Source of the DNA: Dryococelus australis
Taxonomy: Eukaryota; Arthropoda; Insecta; Phasmatodea; Phasmatidae
Length of the DNA stretch: 64,000 nt
Reading direction: 5' to 3'
Assembly (NCBI GenBank): GCA_029891345.1
Contig: CM057009.1
Span: 234,289,178 to 234,353,177 of the forward strand
Each line of letters starts with the position of its first letter. The stretch's first letter is position 1. The notes beneath the pieces were generated by a model. That model was given only the letters and a program-made list of their open reading frames with translations. It was not told where the DNA came from and did no database searches. Positions 26,155 to 37,568 of this stretch are shown one piece after another. A program made the translations under genes and the position numbers.

Positions 26155-26794
26155 ATATGTTATAGCAAGTGCATAATTACCACATGGGGAGAACTATTAA
26201 GTGGATACAGCCAATCATGGATAATCAACGATCACTACACTGACATAAATGTCAACACAAGTATTGATACAATGCACTTTGATGCTGCAAATGTGTACTA
26301 ACAGTTTTCTTTATTCACGGTTTTATAATTGTATAAGATATACTTTTATATAAGTTTTCACTGGGACGATGACGACCACCACCACCACCATCATTAATCT
26401 GACATTATCATTAGAATAAAGACAGTGCTTGGTAGAACATTCTGAGGACAACTCAGATACCTGGCAGTTTAGAATTTAAACTACTAAGGACAACTACAAG
26501 TGACAGGATTCCACCCTAAAGACAGATGTTGTACAGAAAAGCTTGATGTCAGATGAGTGTCCAACAGCAGGCCCAGTGAAGTTGGTGCCTCCACCTACAT
26601 GGAGACGTGAAATACCAGAGTAGATAATAATCCCACAACAGGATGGTGCCAAAGAAGATGGATATTTTGTTGTTACTGGGTCATCCTTCTCATGATGTGT
26701 AACAACAGGCAGAAACTACAATGTTATGGAAACTGATATCTTTACAAAGCAATGGCTCTTCAATGCATTATTTATGAGTAAGCTATGTGGCAAA
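26155..26794. other. Spacer, short CAC repeat, nothing else recognised
   Basis: A small (CAC)n stretch lies at about 26,372-26,386. No supported gene. Confidence 0.45.
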
Positions 26795-28007
26795 TACAAT
26801 ATCGACCAAAAAGTTATTTGGGCACACGTGAAGATAGGTAATTCAGTACATCAGTTGACTTGTGTGGCCGTCATACGCTGCAGGCCGGTGTAGAACCAGT
26901 CGACAAGGAGGTGGCACGAGGTACAGAGCTATCAGACTTTGATAAGTGCGTGATTGTGGGCTGCTATCTTAGTGGGCTGTCTAGCCGGGCGATTGCACAG
27001 AAGGTAAACAGGCCCAAATAAACAGTAGCATTCGTCCTGCATAAGTGGAAGGTTGATAGGCATTGTGCCAATGCTGCACATTCTGGACGATCTTCAATCT
27101 TGACCGACAGAAATTGCAGAACTCTAAAACGAGAAATTGTCAAAAATAGGGCATAACATATGGCTACTATCCAACAGGAGTTTCATGCAGCAAGAGGAGT
27201 ATTGGTTTCGATTGGAACATTGCGTACAGAGGCCGACCCACTTGGATATTTCGGAAGAGCAGCTGCACATAAGCCCCATATCATGACAAGAAATAAAGCT
27301 CAGCGACTCAGGTGGTGTTTGGACCGTCACAACTTGACACTGGAGCAGTAGAAATTGGTTCTGTGGAGTGATGAGTCGAGGTTTACATTATTCCGGTCCA
27401 ATGAATGTGTATGCGTGTGGCATCTACCCGGGGAACGGCTTCTACCAGAGTGCATAGTGCCAACTAGGAAATTCAGTGGTGGTGGAGTGATGGTGTGGGG
27501 CTGTTTCACGGCCTTCGGCGTAGGACCGCAGGTGTTTGTCCATGGTAGCATGAACACAGAGGCCTATTGTAACATTCTGGATAATGAAATGCTGCCAACA
27601 TTGTGGCGTTTTTACAGAATGGACCCATGTTACTTCCAGGATGACAATGCCAGGTGCCGTGTTTCAAGGGCTACTATGCAGTGGTATGATGACAACATTG
27701 TTCGCAGATTGGACTGGCCCACCCAAAGTCCCGACCTCAACTCTACAGAACATTTTTAGGACGAATAGGATCGCAGAGTGAGGACTCGTCAGGCGTGGCC
27801 AAAATCCATTGCTCAACTCGTGGAATGGTTGCAAGAGGAATGGCGACAAATCTCCATAGATGTCCTACAAACACTTGTAGAGAGCATGCCAGACAGGGTG
27901 GCTGCTGTTATAGCTGCAAGAGGTGGCCCTACGAGATTATAATGGGGTGACAACCACCGAGCAAACATTGTGGACAGGTGCCCAATTACTTTTTGGTTGA
28001 TAGTGTA
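26795..28007 (+). mobile_element. Tc1-like DNA transposon, 1.2 kb, near full length
   Basis: The inverted ends ATATCGACCAAAAAGTTATT (left) and CTATCAACCAAAAAGTAATT (reverse complement of right) extend into GGGCAC on both sides, about 27 bp each. TA bounds both ends (26,795-26,796 and 28,006-28,007). A single transposase frame fills the inside. Confidence 0.9.
26911..27942 (+). pseudogene. Tc1 transposase, one frame with five stops
   Basis: The frame runs from about 26,911 to TAA at 27,940-27,942, 344 codons, the usual Tc1 length, with no frameshift. The paired HTH is at residues ~1-110 (SDFDKCVIVGCYLSGLSSRA). The DDE core has WSDESRFTLF, then CYFQDDNAR, then QSPDLNSTEH. The second Asp and the Glu are 34 residues apart (DD34E). 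C-terminal MPDRVAAVIAARGGPTRL is the normal end. In-frame stops lie near 27,019, 27,154, 27,349, 27,757 and 27,766. The expected start codon appears to be GTG at 26,911 where the family has ATG (inference). All three catalytic residues are present. Confidence 0.9.
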
Positions 28008-29029
28008 TTTTGCTACTGCATGAATAATGGAATCCAATGATCCCGTAAATAACATAATTTGCTTATATGGGCTTAACTATTGCCCCTTCTGTATATTTAT
28101 GCACAAAATAGAAGCACGTAAGTCGCAATACATTTTCAACTTATGTGCGTGAAAAGATATTTTTAAAATTTCACCAGAAAAACTAAATTAAATTACTAAT
28201 CAAACTTCTCCAATGAAAACTTGCAACCAATATCATCATGATCTTGAAATTCAGCCATACGCAAGGTACATTATGACAAAAGAGACTCAAAACCATTAAC
28301 TTACTAATTTGAAAATAATTTTTTTTGTGCATTATGTTTACCTCCAATTTTAATATAAACAAGTCTACTTAGAAAAATAATTTTTTGTACTAATTATTTT
28401 AAACCGTTATACATATTATCCTTTATAAGGCTATAGTTTTCTTTACCTCTTTACCTGTAATAAAATACTAATAATTGTGTTGAAGGACTACTACTTTGCT
28501 GTCAAGTGAAAGATTCCTTCTCATTTTAGTCCTTTAGGTATCCAAGAACCTTATATAAAACACTCCATCAAACCAACACTGCAATGGTTGCTGATGCATA
28601 ATCTGCCAATGTTATGAAAGTGGACAGACACAAAATTATTTGGGGGAAAAAAAAAATTTCAATCTATGTAGCTTTCAAAAAAACTACAACTTAAATAAAC
28701 AATGTGTTTGTAATAATAAATGCAAATTAGCCAAAAACTAACAACATGGAAAATACTGTCGTGCGAATATCTTGAAGCTAGTCATGACAAAGTTGGATGT
28801 ACATTTTGTGAAAAATTTTTAAAACTTGGTGGCCAGTTATCCTACAATTCAATATCTATAAAACTACACAATCTGAAAATGAGTACAGAAAACATCAAAT
28901 CTACTTTTTCTGACATCAAATCTACTTTTTCTGCCAAATTTATTTAACAGGCCCTTACTAACAAAATAAAAAAACATTATACATACCATTCCACAGATAT
29001 AAAAAATGTATTTATTAAAGTGAACTCAC
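28008..29029. other. AT-rich intron sequence
   Basis: Contains a small tandem pair, CATCAAATCTACTTTTTCTG, at about 28,894-28,934. No other support for a feature. In the minus-strand host gene this is intron just downstream of the exon at 29,030. Confidence 0.5.
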
Positions 29030-29137
29030 AGAAACTTTAAGCTCCACTGAAGGTACTGAAATAGAAGTAACAGTTGGTTTTCTTACTGCAGTTGGGATGT
29101 AGACAGTTTTCGTAATGTTGTTGCCTTTCATTACAAC
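29030..29137 (-). CDS. swm: Host exon, probable RBM26/RBM27 (swm) internal exon
   Basis: On the minus strand CTTTTAG precedes GTTGTAATG, and the exon ends before a strong donor, GTGAGT. The 108 nt (36 codons, phase 0 at both ends) read VVMKGNNITKTVYIPTAVRK then PTVTSISVPSVELKVS. It joins in frame to the exon at 49,021-49,128, whose last residues are QVPMEK. The segment is low in stops and rich in Thr/Val/Pro, fitting the linker after the RRM in RBM26/27. I cannot match it firmly by memory, so the gene name rests on the upstream exons. The protein is a nuclear poly(A)-RNA-binding factor. Confidence 0.65.
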
Positions 29138-30109
29138 CTAAAAGAAATTTATAAACATAAAGTATATTTGCCTACAATCTATTGATGGAAATATAATAAA
29201 AATGAACACTGGTAAACAAGATTATATATGTAACTAACAAAGTTCTGGGAAACAGTGAAAATGCATGATCATTTGGGTCTTGGCCTAATGCAGTTTTCCA
29301 TAAAATTAGTTTTTAATATGTTTGGAAAGTTGACAGGACAGAACACTATAATTTTTATGAGTAATATCAATTACATATTACAATGTTTAATAGTACCAAA
29401 AAGTTTGTTTTACAATTTATTAACTATTGTTACAGGTATAAACATATATACAGCATAAATACGACTGTTATGTTCACATATTTTTTGTAAATGGTTATAT
29501 ATGTGTACGAAAAATACATCTCTCTCAAACACAACTGGAAAATTAAAAAGAACACCATAATGGCCTTGTCCCAGAATATGAACATTTAGCATGTACACTT
29601 TATTGTCATATATTTTGAGCAATTAATTGCACAATCATATTCTTGTTTAGAGTCTAATGTATGTCAAAAGACATGCTTAGTACTCAACATGCTTTCCTCT
29701 AGCAACCACGCAGGCCACAACTCTTATTTGGAAACAACAGTACATGTGATGACTATAACCCTGTGAAATTAAGTTTTATGCTCATTTCACCTGATGGTGC
29801 AGTTAGACAAAGTTTGCAGTTGGTTTTAGAGACCAGACTAGACATCAAATCTTGTCCCACACTCAATGGATAATATATCTGATGATAATGTTGGCCTGGA
29901 GAAATCACCTTGGCGACCATGTTAGGTTGCACAATATGTATGTGGGCAGACATTTTCACTTTTTTAATACCACCTGGAGCCATTACAACATCAAAAATCA
30001 TATGCTGTTAAACTAAATAAGAGTTTATCTTTTTTTCTACTAATCACTCTTTACTAATGTAAAAGCCTCTTACCTGTGAGGCATTTTTAAGCAACAAAAC
30101 TAGTACCAC
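29138..30109 (-). other. Intron between host exons, right part
   Basis: This is part of the roughly 19.9-kb intron between exons 29,030-29,137 and 49,021-49,128. An 83-codon minus-strand open frame at 29,753-30,001 lies here without a convincing splice context. The rest is AT-rich. Confidence 0.5.
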
Positions 30110-30111
30110 TA

Positions 30112-31955
30112 TACAAGATGGCCCACTTAAAACTTTCACCCCCGATAGTGTATTAAATATTTCAGATATGCACAAAACAACATGTACAGGTTAAATTACA
30201 TTGAAAGGGACATCTGATACACATAATGTATTTTTTGTCAATTACATATTTTCAAGATACGAGAGTCAACATTCTTTTCGTAAATGGGAACCAAATATGT
30301 TTTGTATTGCACATGTTGCATTAGCTCTGTCTAATAACAACTGATTACTGCCTGACTGAATGTTATTGGTACGAGTAACCATAAGCAATGTCAGATGCAA
30401 CCGTCCTTATGTCTTGTTCAAAATGTCGACAAATTGAAGGTCGAACACACCCATAGTACACTACCCAAAACAACCCTTATTCCTTCAGTGCTGTATTGGA
30501 AAACAGAACTATAAGACATTTGTGACTTGTGTGAGAATGGCTCTCTACGTAGAAGGTTGACCTGTGTCGAGGTATGTTACAGTACAGGTGTCGAGGTATG
30601 TACTGTACAGTAATTGGTACCAATGTTTTGAACATGAAATTAATTTAAAACTGTTGATCATTTCTAGGCATTTGAAATGGTTTTCACAAATGAAGAAATG
30701 GTTGACATGTTATTAATTTACAGAGAATGTTGTCAAAATGCCACATGAGCTGAACAGTTGTATGCCAAACATTTCCCTGATAGTCATAATCCAATGCGTC
30801 CTACCTTCACTGCTATTGTTATAAAACTTCACAAGACTGGAAGTATGTCACCACAAAAGCGGGTTCGATGCAAGAGAATGACAAATGAAGCAGTAGAACT
30901 AGCTGTTCTAGCAGCTAAATCCTCATGCCAGTTCTCGTGAAATGGAAAGACAATTTGGCACCAGACGAACCAGTGTGTTGCACATTCTTCACAGGCATAA
31001 TTACCAGCCATTCCACAGTCATCTCACTACATCAAGAGCTTCACGGCGATGACTTTTTTAACATAGTCTGGGTTCTGCAGCAAGCCATGACTTTATGAGT
31101 ACGGTACTGTTTACCGATGAAGCCACATTTACAAATCATGGGAATGTAAAGAAACACAATATGCATTACTGGACAATGGAAATCTCACATTGGCTTTGTC
31201 AGGTGGAACATCAATGTCAGTGGAGTGTCAATGTATGGTGTGGTACCGTAGGATCACACATCATTGGATCGTATTTCATTGACGGCAAACTTAGTGGGCG
31301 AAAGTACAGGCGATTCTTGAGATGTACCTTAGCTGTACCGATGGAAGATCTATCGCTGAATTTGCATCAAATAATGTATCAGTATGATGGATGCCGTGCT
31401 CATAATGTAATAAAGGAAGAAATGCACTAAACCTACAATTCTCACAACGATCGATACTGCAAGTTAGTCTTGTTCAGAGATATCCAGTGCGATTGCCTGA
31501 CCTCATCTCGTTTGGTTGTTTTTTCTGTGGAAATTTGAAAAATATGGTGTATCATCAGGTTCCAACAACAGTGAACAACATGAAAAACAGTATTACCGCT
31601 GAATGTGCTGCAATAACTCCAGAAACACTGAACCAGAATTTGGCTCCCTCTGTTAGATCCTTGGTCAACTACTGTTAATTTTTGTACTCTTACTGGGGAC
31701 ATTCAAACAGTAATTAAAGTAGTCAGTTGTTATTAGACAGAGTAAGTGCAATGCGTGAAATAAAAAACATAGTTGGTTCCTATTTACCAAACAAATGTTG
31801 ACATGCATATCTTCAAAATATGTAACTTAGAACAATTTTATTACGTGTATAAGATGTCTCCTACAATGTAATTAAACATGTACGTGTTGTTTTGTGCATA
31901 TCTGAAATATTTAACGCACTATAAAAAGTGAAAATTTTATGTAGGCCACCCTGTA
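30112..31955 (+). mobile_element. DDE transposon with ~245-bp terminal inverted repeats
   Basis: The left arm (30,112-30,350) and the reverse complement of the right arm (about 31,720-31,955) share ATATTTCAGATATGCACAAA, TTAAATTACATTG, GTCAACATT and CTCTGTCTAATAACAACTGA. The ends are TACA...TGTA with flanking TA at 30,110-30,111 and 31,956-31,957. The total is 1,844 bp. The transposase is related to that of the element at 22.8-25.5 kb, but the arms are not similar enough to be the same family. Confidence 0.9.
30677..31677 (+). pseudogene. Transposase of the second long-TIR element, decayed
   Basis: ATG at 30,677 opens MVFTNEEMVDMLLIYRECCQ, an N-terminal domain typical of this transposase group, with a TGA after NAT (30,746). 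The HTH region continues to SREMERQFGTRRTSVLHILH after a frame change near 30,930. The catalytic core has TVLFTDEATFTNHGN (first Asp, about 31,105), NVWCGTVGSHIIGSYFI and QYDGCRAHN (second Asp). After another shift comes LPDLISFGCFFCGNLK, with Gly where the last Asp should be. About 1.0 kb of coding sequence remains, close to full length. Confidence 0.85.
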
Positions 31956-31978
31956 TAATGGGCAAAGTGGTACAGCAT

Positions 31979-32769
31979 TGTTACAAGATGCCTGAGGGGC
32001 ATTCTAGCTCATGATGGATGAATAACTTAATAAAAATAAAATAACTAAATTTGATTTCTAATTTATTCACACAGCTACTATTTACAGCATAAAATTTTCT
32101 ATCTCCACTCTTACTCTTTTATTTCTCAGCGAGTACAATATTTTATGTCTATTTCAAATCCAATTAATGTCCTCCTCATTGTCGCTGTTTCACTACAGTC
32201 TATTAACTCATACTCATAATTAACACACGTTCAGTCTTTTGTTACCATCATTTGTAATGGTTTTCACCCACGCATTGAGTCCAATAGTCCAGCCTGCCAG
32301 CTGCACTGTTCATTGCTTCATACTCATAGTCACAGATTTCCCTTCTGCTGATCACTTCTCTCGCTGCTCATCGTCTCTCGCTGAAACTCAGCCACTCATC
32401 CATTCAACAACTCCCCGGCCCAGAGGTTCGTCACACTATTTATACTCTGCTGGCCTTGACCTTGAAAATTTGACATACCTCGAGTCATAGTTGAAGCTAG
32501 GGCAGTAAATAACTTGAAAATTCTTCAGATAAATGCAGAAATTCAATACAACCAAGGCCAGGCCAGCAGTACACGCAGCAAAATGGATATCAGTGCGCCA
32601 TGCAGAGGTATACACGGCAGGATGCTTTGCGTAACAGATATGCGCGCCTTGGTTTATCATTCTCCTGTAATTAAAAACATTCCATTGACTTGCCGCCACA
32701 GCTATCACATAACTGCTCTGTCCTTCACTTCCACTCACTTGCACGAAACAAAGCAGCGAGTGCGTAGCA
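31979..32769 (-). repeat. Solo LTR of the gypsy family present at 56.4-63.0 kb
   Basis: Read on the minus strand it matches the 784-bp LTR at 56,395-57,178 over its whole length. Matching blocks include CTGAATTTCTGCATTAATCT / TTGAATTTCTGCATTTATCT, CTAGTTTCTCTCAGCATGACTC / CTAGCTTCAACTATGACTC, ATGATGGCAACAGACAAACTGA / ATGATGGTAACAAAAGACTGA, and the end CTCTGGCATCTAGTAACA / CTCAGGCATCTTGTAACA. The flanks GCAT and GTAT may be a worn 4-bp target duplication. Open frames on both strands here are shadows. Confidence 0.8.
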
Positions 32770-33553
32770 GTATTTTGTATGTGTGCAGCAAGTTTATACT
32801 GTACACATTCCAAAACATACAGTCCACTATACTCTCCAAGTACTCTGTCAACAAAGTTGCCACGTATCCAATTTCTTTTGAAATACATTTACAATTTATC
32901 TTACAAACAATTCAGAACTACTTGTGCATTGGGTCAAAAATGAAAAAGAGTTTTGGTTAACTAAATGTGAAGAGGAGAACCAGTCCTTATTTCTAGAATC
33001 AGTTGTAAAAATATGGAACACTTACGTTTAAAATATAAAACTGTCCTCTATGACAAGTTTTGTCACAGAGAAAATTTTTTTTTCATGGTCTCTAATGTGA
33101 GTGAATTTTCTATCAAGTTCTAAGGAACAATGAAAAACTGTTGTAGAGGAAAGGTGTCAAAGGTGCATCTGAAAAGTTCTCTTGAAAAATGCTTGAGTTA
33201 TATAGAGTCCAAAGACGTAAAAGTGCCAATTATGCACTTAAGGATTTGTCTTTCATGGACTCTGCAGCAATATGAAAATATTACATATTGGTTAATTTTT
33301 ATATACAGAAATATGTGGAATAAACTGTCGCCCCTACTCCTTCCCCTGGACGAGCCCAGTAGTTGCCTCTTACAAAAATTGCATGATTCCTACCCAATGA
33401 ACAGGAGGGAGCTGCCACACCTGAAACTTCTCGCCTACGGGGTTTAAGACATTTCGGCTTGCCAGAAGAGTCAATGATTTGTGAACCACTATGCCAATTC
33501 TCTGGTCACCTCTTCCATTGGCAAGATTTGAGGAGTGCAGAACTTTTGGGGCC
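32770..33553. other. Spacer, nothing recognised
   Basis: A 105-codon plus-strand frame at 33,130-33,447 has no recognisable domain. No other signal. Confidence 0.4.
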
Positions 33554-33565
33554 AGGACATCTCAG

Positions 33566-33822
33566 GAGGCTGCAGTGGTATAGTGGTTAGACTACTTTCC
33601 TTCCACCTATGCTAACTGCGTTCAATTCCCAGTGGTGTAGCTCCCAGATTTTCGCATGTGGGAATCATGCCAGATGATGCCACTGGTCAGCAGGTTTTCT
33701 TGGGGATCTCCCATTTCCCCCATCCCTTCACTCCAGTGTTGCTCCATACTCATCTCGTTTCACCCTCATAGGCTCTCGAGACCTCAATGTTAAGAGCTGC
33801 CCAAATCACTCCACTCCACTCC
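33566..33822 (+). repeat. tRNA-derived SINE, family 1
   Basis: The A box (TGGTATAGTGGTTAG, 33,576-33,590) and B box (GTTCAATTCCC, 33,620-33,630) lie at tRNA spacing. A body follows that is shared with the copies at 49.2 and 63.3 kb (GATTTTCGCATGTGGGAATC, CAGGTTTTCTTGGGGATCTC). The tail is (CCACT)n. AGGACATCTCAG (33,554-33,565) and AAGATATCTCAG (33,823-33,834) look like a worn 12-bp target duplication. Confidence 0.85.
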
Positions 33823-33834
33823 AAGATATCTCAG

Positions 33835-36099
33835 CTATAAAAGCAGCTGTGTATCTCTGTGATGACAGTCTTGCATAATCATTAATGTCAAGTAGATGCA
33901 ACATATTCAATATTGGCAGTTCAACTTATGATAATGCCTGAATACTTCATAATTACCAGACTTTTTATACTTTCCTGTCTATTAAACATTCAGCACAAGA
34001 GATTAAATTAGTTAATTTTACAAAATACAAGCAGTAATTGATATAGCTTTAAAATAATTTAATAAAACCTCAATCATTTACATCAAGCTCTAGTTGTATA
34101 CTATTTATTTTAAGTGAATACCATTTAATATATATTATTTTATCTGAGAATATAAATATAAAACATTCAGTAAGTGTACATGAACTGAATAAAGGCTCCT
34201 GTGAGAAAGGTTAGATTCCTTATATAACAGAAAAATTTGTAGTTCGAATTGTGTACTCCTATGTTAGTTTAAAGTTTTTAATTTGACTGCCTCTGAAAGT
34301 ATAATAGGTTGGATGATGAATTAATTTACTTTGTGATACTAAAATAAAACAACTTGGTTGATACATACAAAAATCTTTTGTCACATTAACAACAAATTAT
34401 TAAAAAAGTAATTTAACAATTTTCTTAAGTAACACTCCTACTAATTAGATGAGTTTTTTAATGCTGACCTATGTTAATATATTTATTGACTTATTACAAC
34501 AATATAAATATGTTTTCTATTATCACTTAGTAATAGGTCTTAACCTATATTTTTTACTTAAACACCTTGTTGACTGGTACATTGTACTTCTATAATGTTA
34601 CATTGTTCTTATACTCATTAAAAACATTTGTCAAACCTTAATAGATTAGTCAGTAAAAATTAACCTACTCAATGTTATTACCTTAGCCCGCTGAACAATC
34701 CTCTTCCCTTACTTATAAATTGTGAGTCATCGGTTTCCATGGCTTATTTACTTAACATTAAATACGTTTAAAGTGTACAACGTAAACTTTTCGTTCTTTC
34801 ATCAGTCACATCATGGTATTCCAAACAAACAATTTTGACATACACAATGCTATGAAAGTGGCAAATATCAACAGTCAACACTGGAATGAAATGTTTAATG
34901 ACAATAAAATATTTCCTTACAAAGAGCTTCTGCCATAGAGTAATACTATCACGTTTTAAGATATTGCTGTAATGCAAGAAGAATTTAAAATGCAATACTA
35001 TGACATTACTAAATGTTGTGTTAAAATAATAAGGTAAAGCACTGTTCTAGTTGTACTATACTGTAATATTTTGAGAAGTTACTATATTACACTCTTAAGC
35101 TGACCATGCAAACAAAAGGATTGAGGAACATTGTAACATAACAAAATATTACAGTATAGCATTAGAAACAATGTCTGGAGAACAGCAACTATTAGAGGCA
35201 CAATTTTGTGGTAAATCACGATAAAACGAAATTACGCCGAAATACGGACAAATGTGCGATATCCCATGAAATTAGCCTATTTACTTTTTAGCTTAGGATG
35301 ATAGGGTGACAATGCTGGAGTAAGACAGGCTCAACTGCTGCTGTTTTGAGACAGCAGTTGTGCATTTCTTATTCCAAGAACTAAACTGACAGGCTGTCAC
35401 TTAACAACCGGAAAGAACGGTCGGTCGGGAAAAGATGCCCTGCTGCGAGATAATCATCTCTGGAGAGGGGAGGGGAGAGAGGGGGGAGATATATATATGT
35501 CTATCCCAACCTACTGTGGCTACCTGCTGGGACAGGCGCTTCAAGAGATAATCATCTACAGCTTGTGATGCGGGTCGCCGAATTACCAACTTTGCAGGGG
35601 TCGCACAGCTGATCCAAATTGTCATTTTATTATTTAAAATCTTTTAAAAGCAATATTAAATCTGACATTAATTACTTGGCAACTGAAAGTGCTTCAATTT
35701 TACTCTCAGTAAAATAAGGGTGTGTTGAATTTAAAAAATTTACATATTAATATTAATTTTCTAAACATAAACATTGTACACAACCTTGTAGATTTAATAT
35801 TTTCTATGTGATAAGTTTAAAACATACTAAAGTATTCTTTGAGTGCCGCTTTTATTCGCCAATTTTTAAGAATTTATGTGAAATTAATTTACCAATAATT
35901 TGTATGTTTACTTAAAGCATTTATAAAATAGTACATAGTGTGACACTGACTTTAACACAGATGTCCATCGGCTTTTCAAAATACTTTTAGTGCTAGAAGA
36001 CTTTCAGTTCATTGTTTTAAGTGTTCTTGGCTGTATACAATAAATTTTAGTAATAAAACATAAAAGAATTCACATATGCTTTTATAACATAAAGTCTCT
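33835..36099. other. AT-rich intron sequence with one GC-richer patch
   Basis: Mostly AT-rich with no genes. At 35,330-35,600 base composition rises, with a GA-rich run (35,463-35,490) and GATAATCATCT present twice (35,449 and 35,549). I do not recognise it. Confidence 0.45.
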
Positions 36100-36475
36100 T
36101 CTAATGTGGGTATCGGTATAGAGTATCTGCAGTATTGGCTAACAAGAATAGGTATTGGTAGAATTTGTAAAAAGTGGCATCGGTGGTCTAGCCCTAATTA
36201 AAATTTTCTGGGTATAATTAATGAAATTTTTTATTTGAAATTCTTTGTGGTAATTGACTGATTGTAATATGTGACTTTTGCACGTTTAGGAAAGAAAGCT
36301 GTTAATAAAATTTCTTTTTTTATAAGCTAAATAAGTGCAGACATGGTTTCTTGTGTATATGTCTGAAAATAAAGACTACTTTAGTAAACTATTGGTACTG
36401 GTATCTGGAGTATCTGTGTAGCCAGTATCGGTAACTATGAGTATCTGCAAAATTTGGTATCAGCTCAGCCCTAAT
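36100..36475. repeat. Two tandem hAT-like right ends
   Basis: Two similar segments end TAGCCCTAATTAAA (about 36,190-36,203) and CAGCCCTAATTTAA (about 36,467-36,478). Each is preceded by GGTATCGGTA/GGTATTGGTA-type repeats and AAAGTGGCATC or AATTTGGTATC. The same terminal type closes the element at 39,168-40,456. No left ends are found nearby. Confidence 0.5.
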
Positions 36476-36525
36476 TTAAATCCAGAAATATATAATGCAT
36501 TAAGCATGCCATCGAGACCAGTATC

Positions 36526-37568
36526 CATGACATTTTAAGCTCCACTCTTCTAAATTCCAAGGGCTTCATTGATATTCTAAACCAGATCCAACACTTAATT
36601 ACTCTCCCTTTACACATGATTGCACCAGTAACTTTTGATAACCTTATTACTTACTATGGCTTCAGTTCAGTACAGGCTATTATTTATAATGCTTCACTCA
36701 ATTTTGCAGTAAATGTTCCCTTAGCAAGCAAGGGTGTATTTCAAAGTCATTGAGTTTTTGCTTTTCCAGCACTTGTTCCCAACATAGACATTTGTTATTT
36801 AAAGTTTCAAACTTTCCGATTGTTATTTGAAATATAGAAAACTGTTTGCTCCCATTCCTGCTAATCTGTTGTCTCAATAAATAACTTATGATATTATCAT
36901 TTGTTCTTGTGACTTCCCATTCTTTGATGCAAATATTAATAAATGTGAATTAAATTTGTTCTCTGGTTAACCTCACCTTGACTTTTGTGAAAAATCTTTT
37001 TTATCTCTTGATTTACCCTTCCTACAAAAAACTCGCTCTCTCTGGCCATTGGATACCAAATTTCCCATTGATGTAACCTTCATATGTAAAACTACGTTAA
37101 AGTCACAACCTCCCTTCAAACTCCCATTGTCTGGAAGTGGTTTTATCAGCAATGCTTCACACTGCGACGTTGTCAGCCCTTATTTTAAGACTTTGGGCAA
37201 GTTAACTCTGCCATTCATTTCAATGAGTCTATTCCTGTAGTACACTATCCTAAAATCATTTCAAACTACACATCATTCCAAATTCCAAAATTATCTAATC
37301 TTTATCCTAATGATTCCCCTTTCAAAGATTTGATTCCCTTCTAGCTTCCCAGCCCCATGGCACCAATTCCTGTGATGTTTTGCAACTTATTCAGCCCCAT
37401 CCTTCCACACATCCTAAACACATGAATATAACTTCCATAAGTCTATCTTCTCTTGTGGTATTTTGCATAGTGTTTGCTATTTTTTTAAAATTGAAATACA
37501 AGTTTTGTGCAATTATACGTGATCCTCTCTCCCCATTCAACCTTCTAGTCAACAGCATGCAGTTGTAA
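36526..37568 (+). pseudogene. env: Orphan env remnant, baculovirus-F / errantivirus type
   Basis: The plus strand carries at least three open segments in different frames. 36,526-36,750 reads like the F1 heptad and post-heptad part (ILNQIQHLITLPLHM, then ITYYGFSSVQAIIYNASLNF). 37,049-37,240 contains a Cys-spaced block with LSGSGFISNASHCDVVSPYF, similar in layout to the GTG-I-x-N-C segment of insect F-like env proteins. 37,380-37,568 contains a hydrophobic anchor (SLSSLVVFCIVFAIFLKLKY) and a short basic tail. No gag, pol or LTRs are attached. The fragments would be membrane fusion glycoprotein; all are broken. Confidence 0.6.

Noticed and set aside
29753..30001. 83-codon minus-strand open frame starting MIFDVVMAPGGIKK, between host exons
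   Set aside because: The neighbouring exons already join in frame, an acceptor (TTTAACAG) is present but no donor of quality follows, and I do not recognise the sequence. Kept only as a weak candidate for an alternative exon.
32436..32960. Overlapping open frames of about 150 codons on both strands
   Set aside because: They lie mostly in the solo LTR and have no domain features; chance frames.
33130..33447. 105-codon plus-strand open frame
   Set aside because: No domain, signal or splice context; length within chance for this base composition.
33566..33640. tRNA genes at the SINE heads (33.6, 38.6, 49.2, 63.3 kb)
   Set aside because: The heads have promoter boxes, but stems are not intact and they continue into shared SINE bodies.
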